Origin: a virus
DNA: 43,833 bases
Strand: one strand, 5' to 3'
IMG/VR virus record: IMGVR_UViG_3300037258_000157
Span: 1-43,833 of that record
The position numbers and the translations under genes were made by a program. Below are positions 6,391 through 15,300 of the stretch, one piece after another (positions within the stretch are counted from its first letter, which is position 1; each line of letters begins with the position of its first letter). The notes under the pieces are model-generated. The model saw only the letters and a list, made by a program, of their open reading frames with translations. It searched no databases and had not been told where the DNA came from.

Positions 6391-7343
6391 TGAGCGACGC
6401 ACCGATCGCGTATGTAGACCAGGCCACCGGCAAGCACGTGTATAGGGCCAGTGCCCTCGGCATGTGCGACACAGCCCTCATGCTCGCCTTGCATGGCGTC
6501 GAGGGCGCACCACCGCCCGCCGCGATGCAGGCCCGGTTCGATGAAGGGCACAAGAACGAGCCGGTGATTATGGGCAAGCTGCTCGAAGCCAACCCGCAGA
6601 TGGTGATGCAGGCCAGTGACGACCAGATGCAGGTGGAGTTGGAAGTCGGCGGGGCGGTAGTACGCGGCCATATCGACGGGATCATCCAGCACGGGCCGAA
6701 CAGATACTTGGTCGAGGCGAAAGCACTCGGCAAGCAACTGTACAGCGAGTGGGAGAAGTCCGCGAAGTTCCCCAGTAGATTTCCCGAGGGTGGACTGTGG
6801 GATAAGTACGCACTGCAGACCAGTGTGTACCACTACGCGTTGGGCAAACTGCCGATCTGTTTCGTCGTCGGCGAGAAGGACGACAACGGCGACGTGCAGG
6901 GGATTTCGTTCAGATGGTACGCCGAAAGCATGACGCCACTCATCACCATCATGCAACGCGTGCTCAGCCTGGAGCTGCTGGCGAAGCAAGGGATGCCGAA
7001 GGATGATTGCACGAAAGGCGAGTATCCATGCCCGTACTATCAGTTCCACGCCGAGAAGATCGACAACGATGTGCTCGTGCTGGACGACAGCAAGCTAGAG
7101 GATCTGATCCGCGAAGTGAACAAGAAGCGCGAGTATGCGAAAGTGCCGGCAGAGGCACAGAAACAAGCCGAACAAGCACTGAAGGACTACGTGCGAGAGA
7201 TCGGTAGAGCAGAGGCAGGGATGGTGACGCGGGCTGGCAAGATGATCGTAAAATGGCACCACGAGAAAGTGCCTGCTGCAACGGTCGAGAGGAAAGCGTA
7301 CACGAAGGATTACTTCACGATCACGCAGGTTGGTGGCAAGTGA
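6390..7343 (+). CDS. Cas4/RecB-like PD-(D/E)XK exonuclease
   Basis: In the 317-residue reading the nuclease core is clear: RGHIDG with the metal-binding Asp at 96, then LVEAKA with Glu109 and Lys111 (the E-x-K). A cysteine at 26 and two at the C-terminal side (DC-TKGEYPC, spacing C-x5-C) resemble the iron-sulfur cluster of Cas4 and AddB nucleases, though I count three rather than four obvious ligands. Such phage enzymes resect DNA ends to make single strands for annealing. The neighbours, a putative SSB and Sak4, fit that exactly. GTG 6390 was chosen because the upstream in-frame codons run through hairpin arms. The stop overlaps the next start (GTGA). Confidence 0.85.
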   Translation: MSDAPIAYVDQATGKHVYRASALGMCDTALMLALHGVEGAPPPAAMQARFDEGHKNEPVIMGKLLEANPQMVMQASDDQMQVELEVGGAVVRGHIDGIIQHGPNRYLVEAKALGKQLYSEWEKSAKFPSRFPEGGLWDKYALQTSVYHYALGKLPICFVVGEKDDNGDVQGISFRWYAESMTPLITIMQRVLSLELLAKQGMPKDDCTKGEYPCPYYQFHAEKIDNDVLVLDDSKLEDLIREVNKKREYAKVPAEAQKQAEQALKDYVREIGRAEAGMVTRAGKMIVKWHHEKVPAATVERKAYTKDYFTITQVGGK

Positions 7344-8128
7344 CCGTCACACTGCACAGTCCCTACGCAAGCCGGGAACGTGTACTGGTATACGGTCCTC
7401 CAGGCAGCGGCAAGACGACCGCGATCCTACACCTCGCGCGTCGATGCCCGACCAGCACATTCTACGTGCTGGAAGTGAACGATGTCAGCTACGACCGGCT
7501 GTTAGATACAGAGTTCATGGACGTGCGCGCGGCAGGAAACGTGCAGACGGTGCGGATATGGGACTGGGAAGAACTGTTAGCCAGGTACAGTGAACTGGCC
7601 AAGGGCTTGCAAGCGAACGACTGGCTTGTAGGGGACCTGTTCGGCGACTCGTGGAAACTCGTACAGGACTGGTTCATCGAGAAAGTCCACGGTGTTGACC
7701 TCGCGGACTATGCGCTGCAGATGCGTCAGGCGAAATCGGGGAATGAGAAGTCGCTGGAGCTGCTGGACGGCTGGATGGACTGGTCAGTCATCAACCAACA
7801 GTACCACAAACTAGAGACCGCGATGCTGCGGTGTAACGGGCACGTGTTCTGCACTGCTGCTGCCGACAAATACGCGTCAGGGGCCGGCGATAAGGCGACC
7901 GATGCACTGTTGAGCCCGATCGGCTTCAAGCCGGTCGGGCAGAAGCATTTGGCACACAGGTTCCAGACTGTGTTGCTGGCAGATAAGACGCGGGGGGTAG
8001 GTGGAGGGTCATGGACGATGACTACCGTGAAGGACAGGGGGAGAGTGGAGATGGATCGGGTCGCGTGGAACGACTGGGCGACGAACTACATGGTGCAGGT
8101 TGCAGGCTGGACTCTACAGACAACTTGA
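7340..8128 (+). CDS. Sak4/RecA-like single-strand annealing ATPase
   Basis: A 262-residue P-loop ATPase with Walker A GPPGSGKT at residues 19-26, right at the N-terminus, and a hydrophobic-Asp stretch (WLVGDLFGDS) as Walker B. Size, position of the P-loop and neighbourhood match the AAA_24/Sak4 group of phage annealing proteins, remote RecA relatives that work with a cognate SSB. With the preceding exonuclease it would form a two-step recombination machine. GTG 7340 overlaps the previous stop (GTGA) with GGTTGGTGG upstream; a longer in-frame start would lie inside the exonuclease gene. A generic phage nucleotide-binding protein is the fallback name. Confidence 0.82.
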   Translation: MTVTLHSPYASRERVLVYGPPGSGKTTAILHLARRCPTSTFYVLEVNDVSYDRLLDTEFMDVRAAGNVQTVRIWDWEELLARYSELAKGLQANDWLVGDLFGDSWKLVQDWFIEKVHGVDLADYALQMRQAKSGNEKSLELLDGWMDWSVINQQYHKLETAMLRCNGHVFCTAAADKYASGAGDKATDALLSPIGFKPVGQKHLAHRFQTVLLADKTRGVGGGSWTMTTVKDRGRVEMDRVAWNDWATNYMVQVAGWTLQTT

Positions 8129-8149
8129 CAGTAGGTGTATACTGTAGAT

Positions 8150-8335
8150 ATGGACGATGACTCAGAGTACCAGCCAGGTAGCCTAAACCATGCTAAGCTA
8201 TACGCTTGGGCCGTCAATAACGGTGCAGGTATGGCCGAAGCAATGGAATACGCCGACTGGGCCGTTACTGAACTGATCCCCAACTGGACACCCGAAGATG
8301 CACTATACCTCTGGTACCAATGGTGTAGACTTTGA
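8150..8335 (+). CDS. Small acidic hypothetical protein
   Basis: A 61-residue acidic protein with Trp and Tyr along its length (KLYAWAVNN, EYADWAVTEL, LYLWYQWCRL) and no known family. It begins 21 bases after the Sak4 stop; ATG 8150 is taken, GTG 8135 is an alternative. Its stop overlaps the TTG start of the nuclease gene that follows (TTGA), so the two are probably coupled. A perfect TTGACA at 8125 lacks a -10 box at the right distance. Confidence 0.6.
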   Translation: MDDDSEYQPGSLNHAKLYAWAVNNGAGMAEAMEYADWAVTELIPNWTPEDALYLWYQWCRL

Positions 8336-8985
8336 CTATCATCATCTCCCCGACCGAACCCCTGTTCCGAACCCTCGGCCACGTCTCTAGCATCCCCGAG
8401 ACGCACGGCTGCGACTTCATGTTCCAGGCACGCGGCAGGCTGTACGGTGTGCAGCGCAAAGAGTTCGGGGATTTCGTTGCGAGTGTGATGGATGGGCGGT
8501 TAGCGAAAGAACTCGGCCAGATGGTCCAGTTAGAGCAAGCTGTGCTGTGCATTGAGGGCCGGCCGCAATGGACTGAAGACGGGTACTGGGTCGGGCCGAC
8601 GAGGTGGAACAGAACAGCGCACTACGGGTACCTGTGGTCGGTGAGGGCTAGAGGGGTATGGGTCGAGTGGACCGAAGATGCACGCGAGACCGGTGGACTG
8701 GTAGCGGCCTGGGAACACTGGTGCAACAAAGACACACACAGTGCACTGGTTGCGCGGAGTGGACCGCCGGCACCAGCATGGGGGACCGCGACGAACGAGG
8801 AGTATGTCGAGTGGGTGCTGCAAGGGATGCCTGGCGTCGGACCGAAACTGGCCCATGCACTGGTCGAGAGGTTTAGTGGGAGTCCGTTCAGGTGGAAGGA
8901 CGAAGTGACCGTGGAAAGTTTGACAGGGCTGAAGGGTGTAGGTAAAGTGAAGGCAGAACGATTACTGGAGGTGTTCGGTGGCTGA
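8332..8985 (+). CDS. ERCC4-type (XPF/MUS81-like) nuclease with helix-hairpin-helix end
   Basis: The 217-residue protein begins with a compact ERCC4 nuclease domain: GCDF at 26-29, YGVQRKEFGDF at 38-48 and DGRLAKELGQM at 54-64. The C-terminus (about 160-217) has two helix-hairpin-helix units, GMPGVGPKLAHAL and GLKGVGKVKAERLL, which bind branched DNA. Enzymes of this kind cut flaps, forks or recombination joints. The catalytic ERK triplet reads QRK here, which I recall from other phage members too, so activity is likely but not certain. It uses a TTG start overlapping the previous stop and ends inside the next gene. Confidence 0.87.
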   Translation: MTIIISPTEPLFRTLGHVSSIPETHGCDFMFQARGRLYGVQRKEFGDFVASVMDGRLAKELGQMVQLEQAVLCIEGRPQWTEDGYWVGPTRWNRTAHYGYLWSVRARGVWVEWTEDARETGGLVAAWEHWCNKDTHSALVARSGPPAPAWGTATNEEYVEWVLQGMPGVGPKLAHALVERFSGSPFRWKDEVTVESLTGLKGVGKVKAERLLEVFGG

Positions 8986-9397
8986 CGATGATGCACACGT
9001 AGGCCAGAGTGCCGAATGGTACCATCACGCCATCCAGCACCAACAGGACGGCAACAAGGCTCTCGTCGAACAGCTCGCCGTGCAAGGTGTCGGGGTGCAG
9101 TTGAACCCCGACTTTGCATTCGAGGCCCTGTTCAAACTGCTCTGCCCCGACGACGACTGCGCGTTCCTGAAATGGAAGCTAATGACCGAACGGAAGATCG
9201 CAGAGTTCTTGGAGAACGCCTTTACCCCCGAGATGCAGGCAGAGATTCGGAAAGCACAGATCGTGCAAGGGAACGCCGAAGCTGCTGCCGCGATCGCTGC
9301 CGGAGAAGTTGGGGATGTACAGGATAGGTTCGGTGGCGTAGTGCTCGGACAGAACCACGCGCAAGGCAACAGGCAACAGCGAAGGCATCCGAAATGA
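8978..9397 (+). CDS. Hypothetical protein, helical
   Basis: A 139-residue protein starting at GTG 8978 within the end of the nuclease gene. The N-terminus is acidic and His/Gln-rich; the middle (about 45-110) is predicted helical with FEALFKLLCPDDDCAFLKWKL and an Ala-rich helix; the last 25 residues are Gly/Gln/Arg-rich and probably disordered. The two cysteines (LC-PDDD-C) could bind metal or be chance. No family recognised. The stop overlaps the endolysin start (ATGA), but a role in lysis cannot be read from the sequence. Confidence 0.75.
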   Translation: MADDDAHVGQSAEWYHHAIQHQQDGNKALVEQLAVQGVGVQLNPDFAFEALFKLLCPDDDCAFLKWKLMTERKIAEFLENAFTPEMQAEIRKAQIVQGNAEAAAAIAAGEVGDVQDRFGGVVLGQNHAQGNRQQRRHPK

Positions 9398-10230
9398 CTT
9401 GGCCGTACCCGATCATCTTCGACTCGTACGCGCGGTCCAATGCCACTGCAGGCAAAGCTGCCGGCGCGGTCGGCTGGGTACGATACTGCCCTGGCCCGAA
9501 CGTCGACCCTGCCAAAACCTGCACTGCCGACGAGGTGAAAGCACTAGAGGACCAGGACATGACCCTGGTGCTGGTCGGGGAACGTGGCACACAGGACTGG
9601 CGTGGCGGGTACAGTGCTGGGGTGAAAGACGGCACAGGGTACCGTGCTGGGGCAACGAGTATAGGGTATGGTACAGGCGCGACGATCTATGCGAGTGCCG
9701 ACACCGATGTCCTGCAGACTGACGTACCCGTGCTGATGGACTACGCGCATGGGTTCAACATCGGTGCAGGACAGGAGCAGAATGGCGGCCTGTACGCTGA
9801 CGGTGGGAGTCTGAGTGCACTGCACAGTGTCGGGCTCATCAAGTACCCGTGGCAGACAGAGAGTAATGGGTTTTGGGGGAGCGGCACAGTGTATAGTGCA
9901 TGTGTCCTCCACCAGCGCACTAGCCACGTGTTGCAGTTCGGCGGCGTCGACGAGAACGACGTGCTGAGCGTGGACTACGGCCAGCACAACTATAAACCTA
10001 TACCAGTACCGGAGGACGAGATGAACCCCTGTTTGATCGTGTACGTGCAGGATGAGCACGGCAACCCGCTGCCGAGTCGCTGGGTTGTCGACCAGTTCGC
10101 CGGTACGAAACACCTATTCCAGGACGACGCCGTACACAAAGAACACTGCGCACAGGTACAGTTGAGTGGCGGGACTGTGGTCGAACACCCCGCAACACAG
10201 GCGTATGTCGATTCATTGACGAGCGTGTAG
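9394..10230 (+). CDS. DUF1906-like glycoside-hydrolase-type endolysin
   Basis: The first 190 residues match the DUF1906 (Rv2525c-like) TIM-barrel pattern: an early FDSYARSN strand, GAVGWVRYC, LVLVGERG, a GYSAG helix and ATIYASADTDV. That domain is common in actinobacterial secreted proteins and phage lysins and is thought to cleave or bind cell-wall glycans. The remaining 90 residues after a proline linker (KPIPVPEDE) form a separate small beta-rich domain that may bind the cell wall. No signal peptide is seen, so a holin would be needed. ATG 9394 overlaps the previous stop. It is the only cell-wall hydrolase I recognise, so endolysin is the best call. Confidence 0.72.
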   Translation: MTWPYPIIFDSYARSNATAGKAAGAVGWVRYCPGPNVDPAKTCTADEVKALEDQDMTLVLVGERGTQDWRGGYSAGVKDGTGYRAGATSIGYGTGATIYASADTDVLQTDVPVLMDYAHGFNIGAGQEQNGGLYADGGSLSALHSVGLIKYPWQTESNGFWGSGTVYSACVLHQRTSHVLQFGGVDENDVLSVDYGQHNYKPIPVPEDEMNPCLIVYVQDEHGNPLPSRWVVDQFAGTKHLFQDDAVHKEHCAQVQLSGGTVVEHPATQAYVDSLTSV

Positions 10231-10234
10231 TGCG

Positions 10235-11068
10235 ATGACGGCAGACCAGGCTGTCCAGTTCGAGTTCGCCACCTATATCCGCCCAGCCCACGATCTTCGC
10301 AAACGCCTCCAGGTGCGCTTAGACGTGCTCTCCTGCACCGACTGTGCCTGCAGCCCGAACACCCACCTGCCGGCGACGTGTGACGCCTCTGTGCCGCCAC
10401 CGTGGGTTGTGGTCGTCCCGAACCCTCGGCTGTCGACCGAGACCCACCGCGTGCTCACCGCGCTCTGCCCCGACTACGCGCGCGGTGCCGTGCCGGTGCT
10501 CGGGTGGGTGAGCTGCCCTGGTGGCGACCCGAACCTGCCGCCCGTCATGCCGACCATCACCGCGGCGCGCGCGTGTAGGCATCGGCTCTGGCAACAGTTG
10601 GAGGCCCTGCAGTACCCACCGGTCATGTTCGTCGACCAGGGATGGTTGGCATGGCGGGATGACCTTGCGCCGATGACCGTGTGTGGGTGGAGTCATGTGT
10701 GGGGGAATGCGGTCGACCTGCAGGCTGACGGGACCGTGAGTGGCGTGTGGTGCATGGCGCTCGGCAACGTGCGCGGCGTCGGGCTGGGTGTCGAGAGTAT
10801 GCCGAGGCTGCAGGGCTGGATGGAGAGGTTCAGGTGGTGTGTCGAGACCGAACCTGACCCGTTTAGCATGTCAGACTTCAGTGTGGCGGACGACGAGGTA
10901 GGGTTCGCCAGGTGGTTGAGGCCGCACTGTGTCGTGTGCGGGGTGAAAGGGAACGTGCACTACGACCAGGATGCTGTCGCATACTGTGACGTGCACATGG
11001 ACGAGTGTGGAATGAAGTGGCGTCGGCAGCGTGCTAAGTGGATCGAGAATGCCACAACGTCACGATGA
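10235..11068 (+). CDS. Cys-rich hypothetical protein with CxxC...CxxH end
   Basis: The 277-residue protein starts 4 bases after the endolysin stop. It has cysteine pairs near the N-terminus (LSCTDCAC), scattered Trp and Pro-rich segments in the middle, and a C-terminal metal-binding-like pattern, C-x2-C-x15-C-x2-H (CVVCG ... CDVH). The next gene carries nearly the same pattern. I recognise no catalytic motif. Its place after the endolysin suggests a late role but nothing more. Confidence 0.75.
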   Translation: MTADQAVQFEFATYIRPAHDLRKRLQVRLDVLSCTDCACSPNTHLPATCDASVPPPWVVVVPNPRLSTETHRVLTALCPDYARGAVPVLGWVSCPGGDPNLPPVMPTITAARACRHRLWQQLEALQYPPVMFVDQGWLAWRDDLAPMTVCGWSHVWGNAVDLQADGTVSGVWCMALGNVRGVGLGVESMPRLQGWMERFRWCVETEPDPFSMSDFSVADDEVGFARWLRPHCVVCGVKGNVHYDQDAVAYCDVHMDECGMKWRRQRAKWIENATTSR

Positions 11069-11264
11069 TGCCGGCCGCGCAGTCGGTAAAGTCCCGCGCG
11101 AGTTTGCGAAGCCGTGCAGATGGTGCGATGAGCCGCCCGACTGGCGTCTGCAGTGCGGTAACGAGACGTGCTACGCGTGCGATAGGCATGTCGACTTGGT
11201 GGAGAAAGTGGTCAGGTCGAGGCACGCGCGGAAACTGACGGTGTTATGGGCACGCGTGGTGTAG
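11049..11264 (+). CDS. Small zinc-finger-like protein at the end of the plus-strand unit
   Basis: A 71-residue protein overlapping the previous gene by 20 bases (ATG 11049; GTG 11031 is an alternative). Its core is C-x2-C-x17-C-x2-H (CRWCDEP ... CDRH), a treble-clef-like zinc motif similar to the C-terminus of the preceding protein, followed by a basic helix. Similar small proteins are common in actinophages. Its stop at 11264 is only 3 bases from the end of the opposite unit, with no terminator between. Confidence 0.65.
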   Translation: MPQRHDDAGRAVGKVPREFAKPCRWCDEPPDWRLQCGNETCYACDRHVDLVEKVVRSRHARKLTVLWARVV

Positions 11265-11267
11265 TGC

Positions 11268-11681
11268 TCAACCTTCAGCTGCATAGAACTTCTTGATCCC
11301 GGCCACCGTACAGTCCCGTTTCGGATGGTATTTCACGATCAGCGCGTCGTACTTCTTCTTGTCGGCAGCACTGATCGGTATACGTGAATGCGCGACCGCG
11401 ACCGAGAACTGCACACGGTCCCATGCGATCTCGGCATCCTGCGCGTCGTTGAACGCATTACAGGTCGCGACACGTGCCTCTAGCCGATCAGCATTCTCGG
11501 CCAACACGGCACGTTGGAGCTGGTGGGTGAGTGTCGCGTTCTGTGCAGCCTGAGCCTGTAACTTGTTATGCTGATGCCAATAAGCAGTGACGGTGAACAC
11601 GCCACCGAGGATAAGTGCGATAACGAGGATACTGATAGCGATAGTGCGAGGTTTGAACGGGAGTAACGGGAGTGGGGTCAT
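11268..11681 (-). CDS. Membrane-anchored coiled-coil protein, possible spanin-like
   Basis: The 137-residue protein has a basic N-terminus, one membrane segment (about residues 13-33, IAISILVIALILGGVFTVTA), and then a long helical, Gln/Ala-rich region with coiled-coil character and two cysteines. This N-in, C-out layout resembles i-spanins and other phage lysis accessories, and it lies beside a holin-like gene. Actinobacteria usually lack an outer membrane in the Gram-negative sense, so a true spanin role is doubtful. It is the last gene of the minus-strand unit, overlapping its neighbour by 4 bases. Confidence 0.7.
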   Translation of the reverse strand: MTPLPLLPFKPRTIAISILVIALILGGVFTVTAYWHQHNKLQAQAAQNATLTHQLQRAVLAENADRLEARVATCNAFNDAQDAEIAWDRVQFSVAVAHSRIPISAADKKKYDALIVKYHPKRDCTVAGIKKFYAAEG

Positions 11682-11950
11682 TCTTTGTCCTCATGGATGC
11701 CGAGAGCGTACATGATGAGCTTGACATTCCCGTTCACTTCAGACACCCGATCACGCGTATCGAGCGTCTTGTTTACATGCCAGCCTTGGAATACCGCGAA
11801 GGCCGACAAGAGGGTTACAATAATGGCAGTAGAGAGATAGTTCGATGACGCCGCACTGTTATTCGCCGCGACCAGCATCCCGAGCAGAAACACGCCGAAC
11901 GTCGCGAGTATGCTAGTAACAGACGTGAGAACACGAACAAAAGGGCTCAT
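11678..11950 (-). CDS. Holin-like small membrane protein
   Basis: A 90-residue protein with two hydrophobic segments, about residues 7-29 (LTSVTSILATFGVFLLGMLV) and 41-60 (STAIIVTLLSAFAVFQGW), joined by a short polar loop and followed by a charged 30-residue tail. Size and topology fit a class II holin, and the endolysin lies at the end of the converging unit 1.7 kb away. Start overlaps the stop of the XRE-type gene. There is no sequence family I can name, so holin is inferred from layout. Confidence 0.6.
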   Translation of the reverse strand: MSPFVRVLTSVTSILATFGVFLLGMLVAANNSAASSNYLSTAIIVTLLSAFAVFQGWHVNKTLDTRDRVSEVNGNVKLIMYALGIHEDKE

Positions 11951-12354
11951 GTTCTACTCCGTCCATCTTCACGTGCCGGATCGGCATTCCAGATGTCCGT
12001 GGTACAAGTCGCGTCGTCGGGGAGAGTGATCTGCAGGTGGGCGGCTTCCTCTACGGTGAGGATATCGACAACACGGGCACCGAGAGCATAGGCCATCGCA
12101 CGGATATGCTGCTGTGATCGTAACGGCCGGTCACCACACAGGTAGTTCGAGATCGTGACCCGGTTGATGTTCGTCGCGCGCGACAGTGCCCCGACGGTCA
12201 TGTGACGTCGGTACATAACGCGGCCGAGAGGATGGTACGTGGAATGTTTCCGACCAGCACCACCGTACGTCAGAAAGATGTCGCTGACCTGATCGCGTGT
12301 GAGGGTCGGAATATGTGGGGTGGGGTTGGGTAGACTAGGCTGCTGTAGGGACAT
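11947..12354 (-). CDS. XRE-type helix-turn-helix regulator inside the late unit
   Basis: In this 135-residue protein, residues 47-92 read as a Cro/CI-type helix-turn-helix: MTVGALSRATNINRVTISNY followed by a glycine turn and QHIRAMAYALG. The flanks are Pro-rich and polar and look disordered. It starts 20 bases inside the end of the 1294-residue ejection-protein gene and overlaps the holin-like gene by 4 bases, so it is made late. A regulator at this position could act on the next infection cycle, shut down early genes, or be packaged; none can be decided from sequence. No lysogeny gene is present elsewhere. Confidence 0.8.
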   Translation of the reverse strand: MSLQQPSLPNPTPHIPTLTRDQVSDIFLTYGGAGRKHSTYHPLGRVMYRRHMTVGALSRATNINRVTISNYLCGDRPLRSQQHIRAMAYALGARVVDILTVEEAAHLQITLPDDATCTTDIWNADPAREDGRSRT

Positions 12355-15300
12355 TCACACCACCTGCTCCAGTGTTGTTCGTGCCGCCACCCTGGATGGT
12401 GTTGAGAATAAGCTGCTGGATTTGCCTGACCTGCTCGCCAGTGTTGTAGTAGTCGAGTGCGTTATCAGACTGGAGTTGCTGGACCTGGCCGAGGACCGGC
12501 GCGAGTTGCGGGTATGCTAAGGCACCCCGCCAGTTACCGGATTTGAGGGAGTTGGAGAGGGCTGTGGATTGGGCAGTCTCACGGTTCACCTCATCCTTGT
12601 ACTGCTGCTGGATGATGTTGTTGGTCTGGTAAATGACCGGGAGGCCAGCCTGCGACATGACGAGACGTGACGCGGCACTTGGATCAGCAGAGAGGAGGGC
12701 TTTGAGTTCCGAACCTTTGGATAGCAACCCGGTGAGGATTTGTGTCTGCGGGATCGTGTTGTACAGGAAGTTCGTGATCGGGTTCGGGTGCGAGGCTGTC
12801 AGTTTGCCGGTCTGCGCGTCATACGAGACGTTCGGGTAGAGGTTCGTGCCACCACCCTGCAAGTTCACGCCGAGCTGTTCAAGTGCCGTGGAGATGATCG
12901 GGTTCGAGCCGGATAGAAGCCCAGCCAACGTCATGTAGTTCGCGACATCTTTGAACGGGTTGAGTGTATTGAGCGCGAGTTCCTTCACGTTGCCTTGCGC
13001 GTCCGGATGGCCGAGCATGAACGTGCCGAGCAGGGACTGTGGTAGGCCAGTACCGAGATCGTTCAGTTCAGTGCGGGCGACCGATGCGACGACAGCAGCA
13101 CGGAACGGATGGTCGATCGGGTAGTGGTACGCGTAGCGGAGAATCTGCTGCGTGAACCCATAGAACGGCAGGACAGATTTGAGTGCGACGCGTTCAAGTG
13201 GGGTCTGGTTATCCCACGACAAGATCACTTTACGCGCGAGTTGTTCGCCGGCAGCCTGCGCCTCGGTCTCGGACAAGCCGTCCTTGAGGGCTTCATCATG
13301 GCCGTACAAGTAGTTGATCGTCCGGTACATGTCGGTGATGTGCGACACGAGGTTATAGCTAGAGTCGAGGATACGTGTAGTGCCGTGTGAGACAGCCTGC
13401 ACAGCAGGGTTCTCACGAAATGCTTGGGTCATGTCCGCGAGCTTCCCACCATGTGAGATGTTCCACTCGATCAGCGGGTCACCGACACTGCCAAACGTAC
13501 TACGGAAGGACTCGGGCAGGTTGCTGAAATCCCCGTCGTGCGCAGCGTTCACGATGTCGCGCGCGTCCGACAGGTATTTCATTACAGTGAGAGGTGAGGA
13601 TTCGGCCGAGGTGAGAATGAAGCCACCAACCAAGTGGTTGAGTAGGAACCGCGGGGACAGGCCGAGGACGCTGTTGCGGAACAGTGTGGTGGGCAGATCG
13701 AACGCGCGCGGGAGTTCTGGCGGGTTGATGAACAGTTTTAGGTTGTTCATTACTGGTTTCGGTAGCCACGGCGCATTCGGGTCGAGGCTGGACTGCACAC
13801 CGAGGGCCTGTTTCACGTCCTGTGGAAGGGTCTCAACAGGGTACTTGACCCATTCGCGCTGTATGGCAGACCGGACAGCAGCGTCATGGTCGACGAACGG
13901 AGACTGGGAGAGTGTGCGCAGTGCAGTACCGGAACCGTTGTATTGGGCTCGAAGGTCGGCCTCGGTGCGCGCGAACGGTGCAACTGTTTCTCCATCTGCC
14001 GGGGTAGTGCGTAGGAAGTCCTGTAGGAATGACTTCGCATTCCGCAAGTTCAGCCACTCTAGGCCCTGGTGGGTGAGACCGACCGCGAGATCATGGACGT
14101 ATGGGGCGCTGGCGAGGGTGCGCGCGCGCACCTGGGTCGGATTCGGAATGTAGTTCTCGTCGATGGTACGCAGAGGTTTCGGGAAGTTGGTCTCTTGGAC
14201 CTGGCTAAGCCCGATGCGATGCATAAACAAGGGGTCGAGGCCCTGTTGCTTCGCGTCGAGAACAGCCTGACGTGCGTCGTTCATCCAACCCGATAGTTCC
14301 TGTGACGTGATTAGACCGTCTTTGATCGCGTACTGGTACAGCCCGTTCTGCACGTAGCTGTTATACAGGTCGTAGTTCGGGTTGTCGGTGAGCAGGAACC
14401 CACGGTCGGTGAGGGCTTGGCCGACCGACGACTTGATCGCGTCCTCCACGACCGGCGACCAACGTGCGGGTGTTAGTGCAATCTCTCGGCTACCGACGAG
14501 GCTACGGACGCGCGCGAGGCCGGCGTCGGTGTACTTCGACGCGCGAGTAAGCCAAGGTGAACTTGCAAGCTGGTCGGGTGGTGGGGGGTTATCCAGCCGT
14601 ACAATCGGGTTGGTGTCAAGCAGGTCGTGCGCCTGTGCGAATTGACCACTATTGACGAGACTCTTATAACCATCCGGTAGTTGGTACCCGTAGGTGTCGT
14701 AGACATAGTTCAGCCCCTGGAGCAGAGCCCGTTTAGAAGTTGCCGGTGCAGATGAATTGATGTATTCTTTCGCGTTGTCGACAAGGCTGCGGATCGAGTC
14801 GGGTGTGTCGGTAAGGGCCGCGAACCGTGCGTCGGACGTGAGCGGCGCATAGGCCGCGCGTAGTGCATTCGCGACCGGCGTGAACGCCTCATAGCGTGCT
14901 TGTACTGCCCGATAGTTCAGGAGCTGTTTCGCTTGTTGTGGCGTGAATACTTCCTGTCCGCCAAGCCACTGTTGCTGGGTCAGGAGATTGTTGTCCTCAC
15001 CGTACTGGGCGTACCGTGCGGCGATATCGCGGTAGTCATGCAGTGCAGCGAGTTCTGGTGGAGTGAGGGTAGGGTCGGTTGCCCAGGTACCCGACTCGGC
15101 CGCGTCGGTGAGGTACCGGACGCGGTCGGGGGCGATCTGCGCGTGCCAATCCTGTGCCCACTTCACGCTGTCTTTAGCGATGTTGTCGAGTAGGTCGGGG
15201 GACGCGATAGCAGGGTTGAGGGATTCTTTGACGCGTTCCGCGACACCTGATGCCATGATCGACATCTGACGCGACTGGCTACCCCACAGTTGCTGTGCGA

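Noticed and set aside
6390-7343. Cas4-like gene as part of a CRISPR-Cas system
   Set aside because: No other cas gene or array is present; the neighbours show it to be a phage recombination exonuclease.
8125-8143. TTGACA followed by TATACT as a promoter before the small acidic gene
   Set aside because: The two boxes are only 7 bases apart, and no other -10 box lies 16-18 bases after the TTGACA.
13380-14153. A 257-codon plus-strand frame inside the giant ejection-protein gene
   Set aside because: Opposite-strand shadow with Arg/Ser/Thr-rich composition; the minus-strand gene through it is continuous and has family-like segments.
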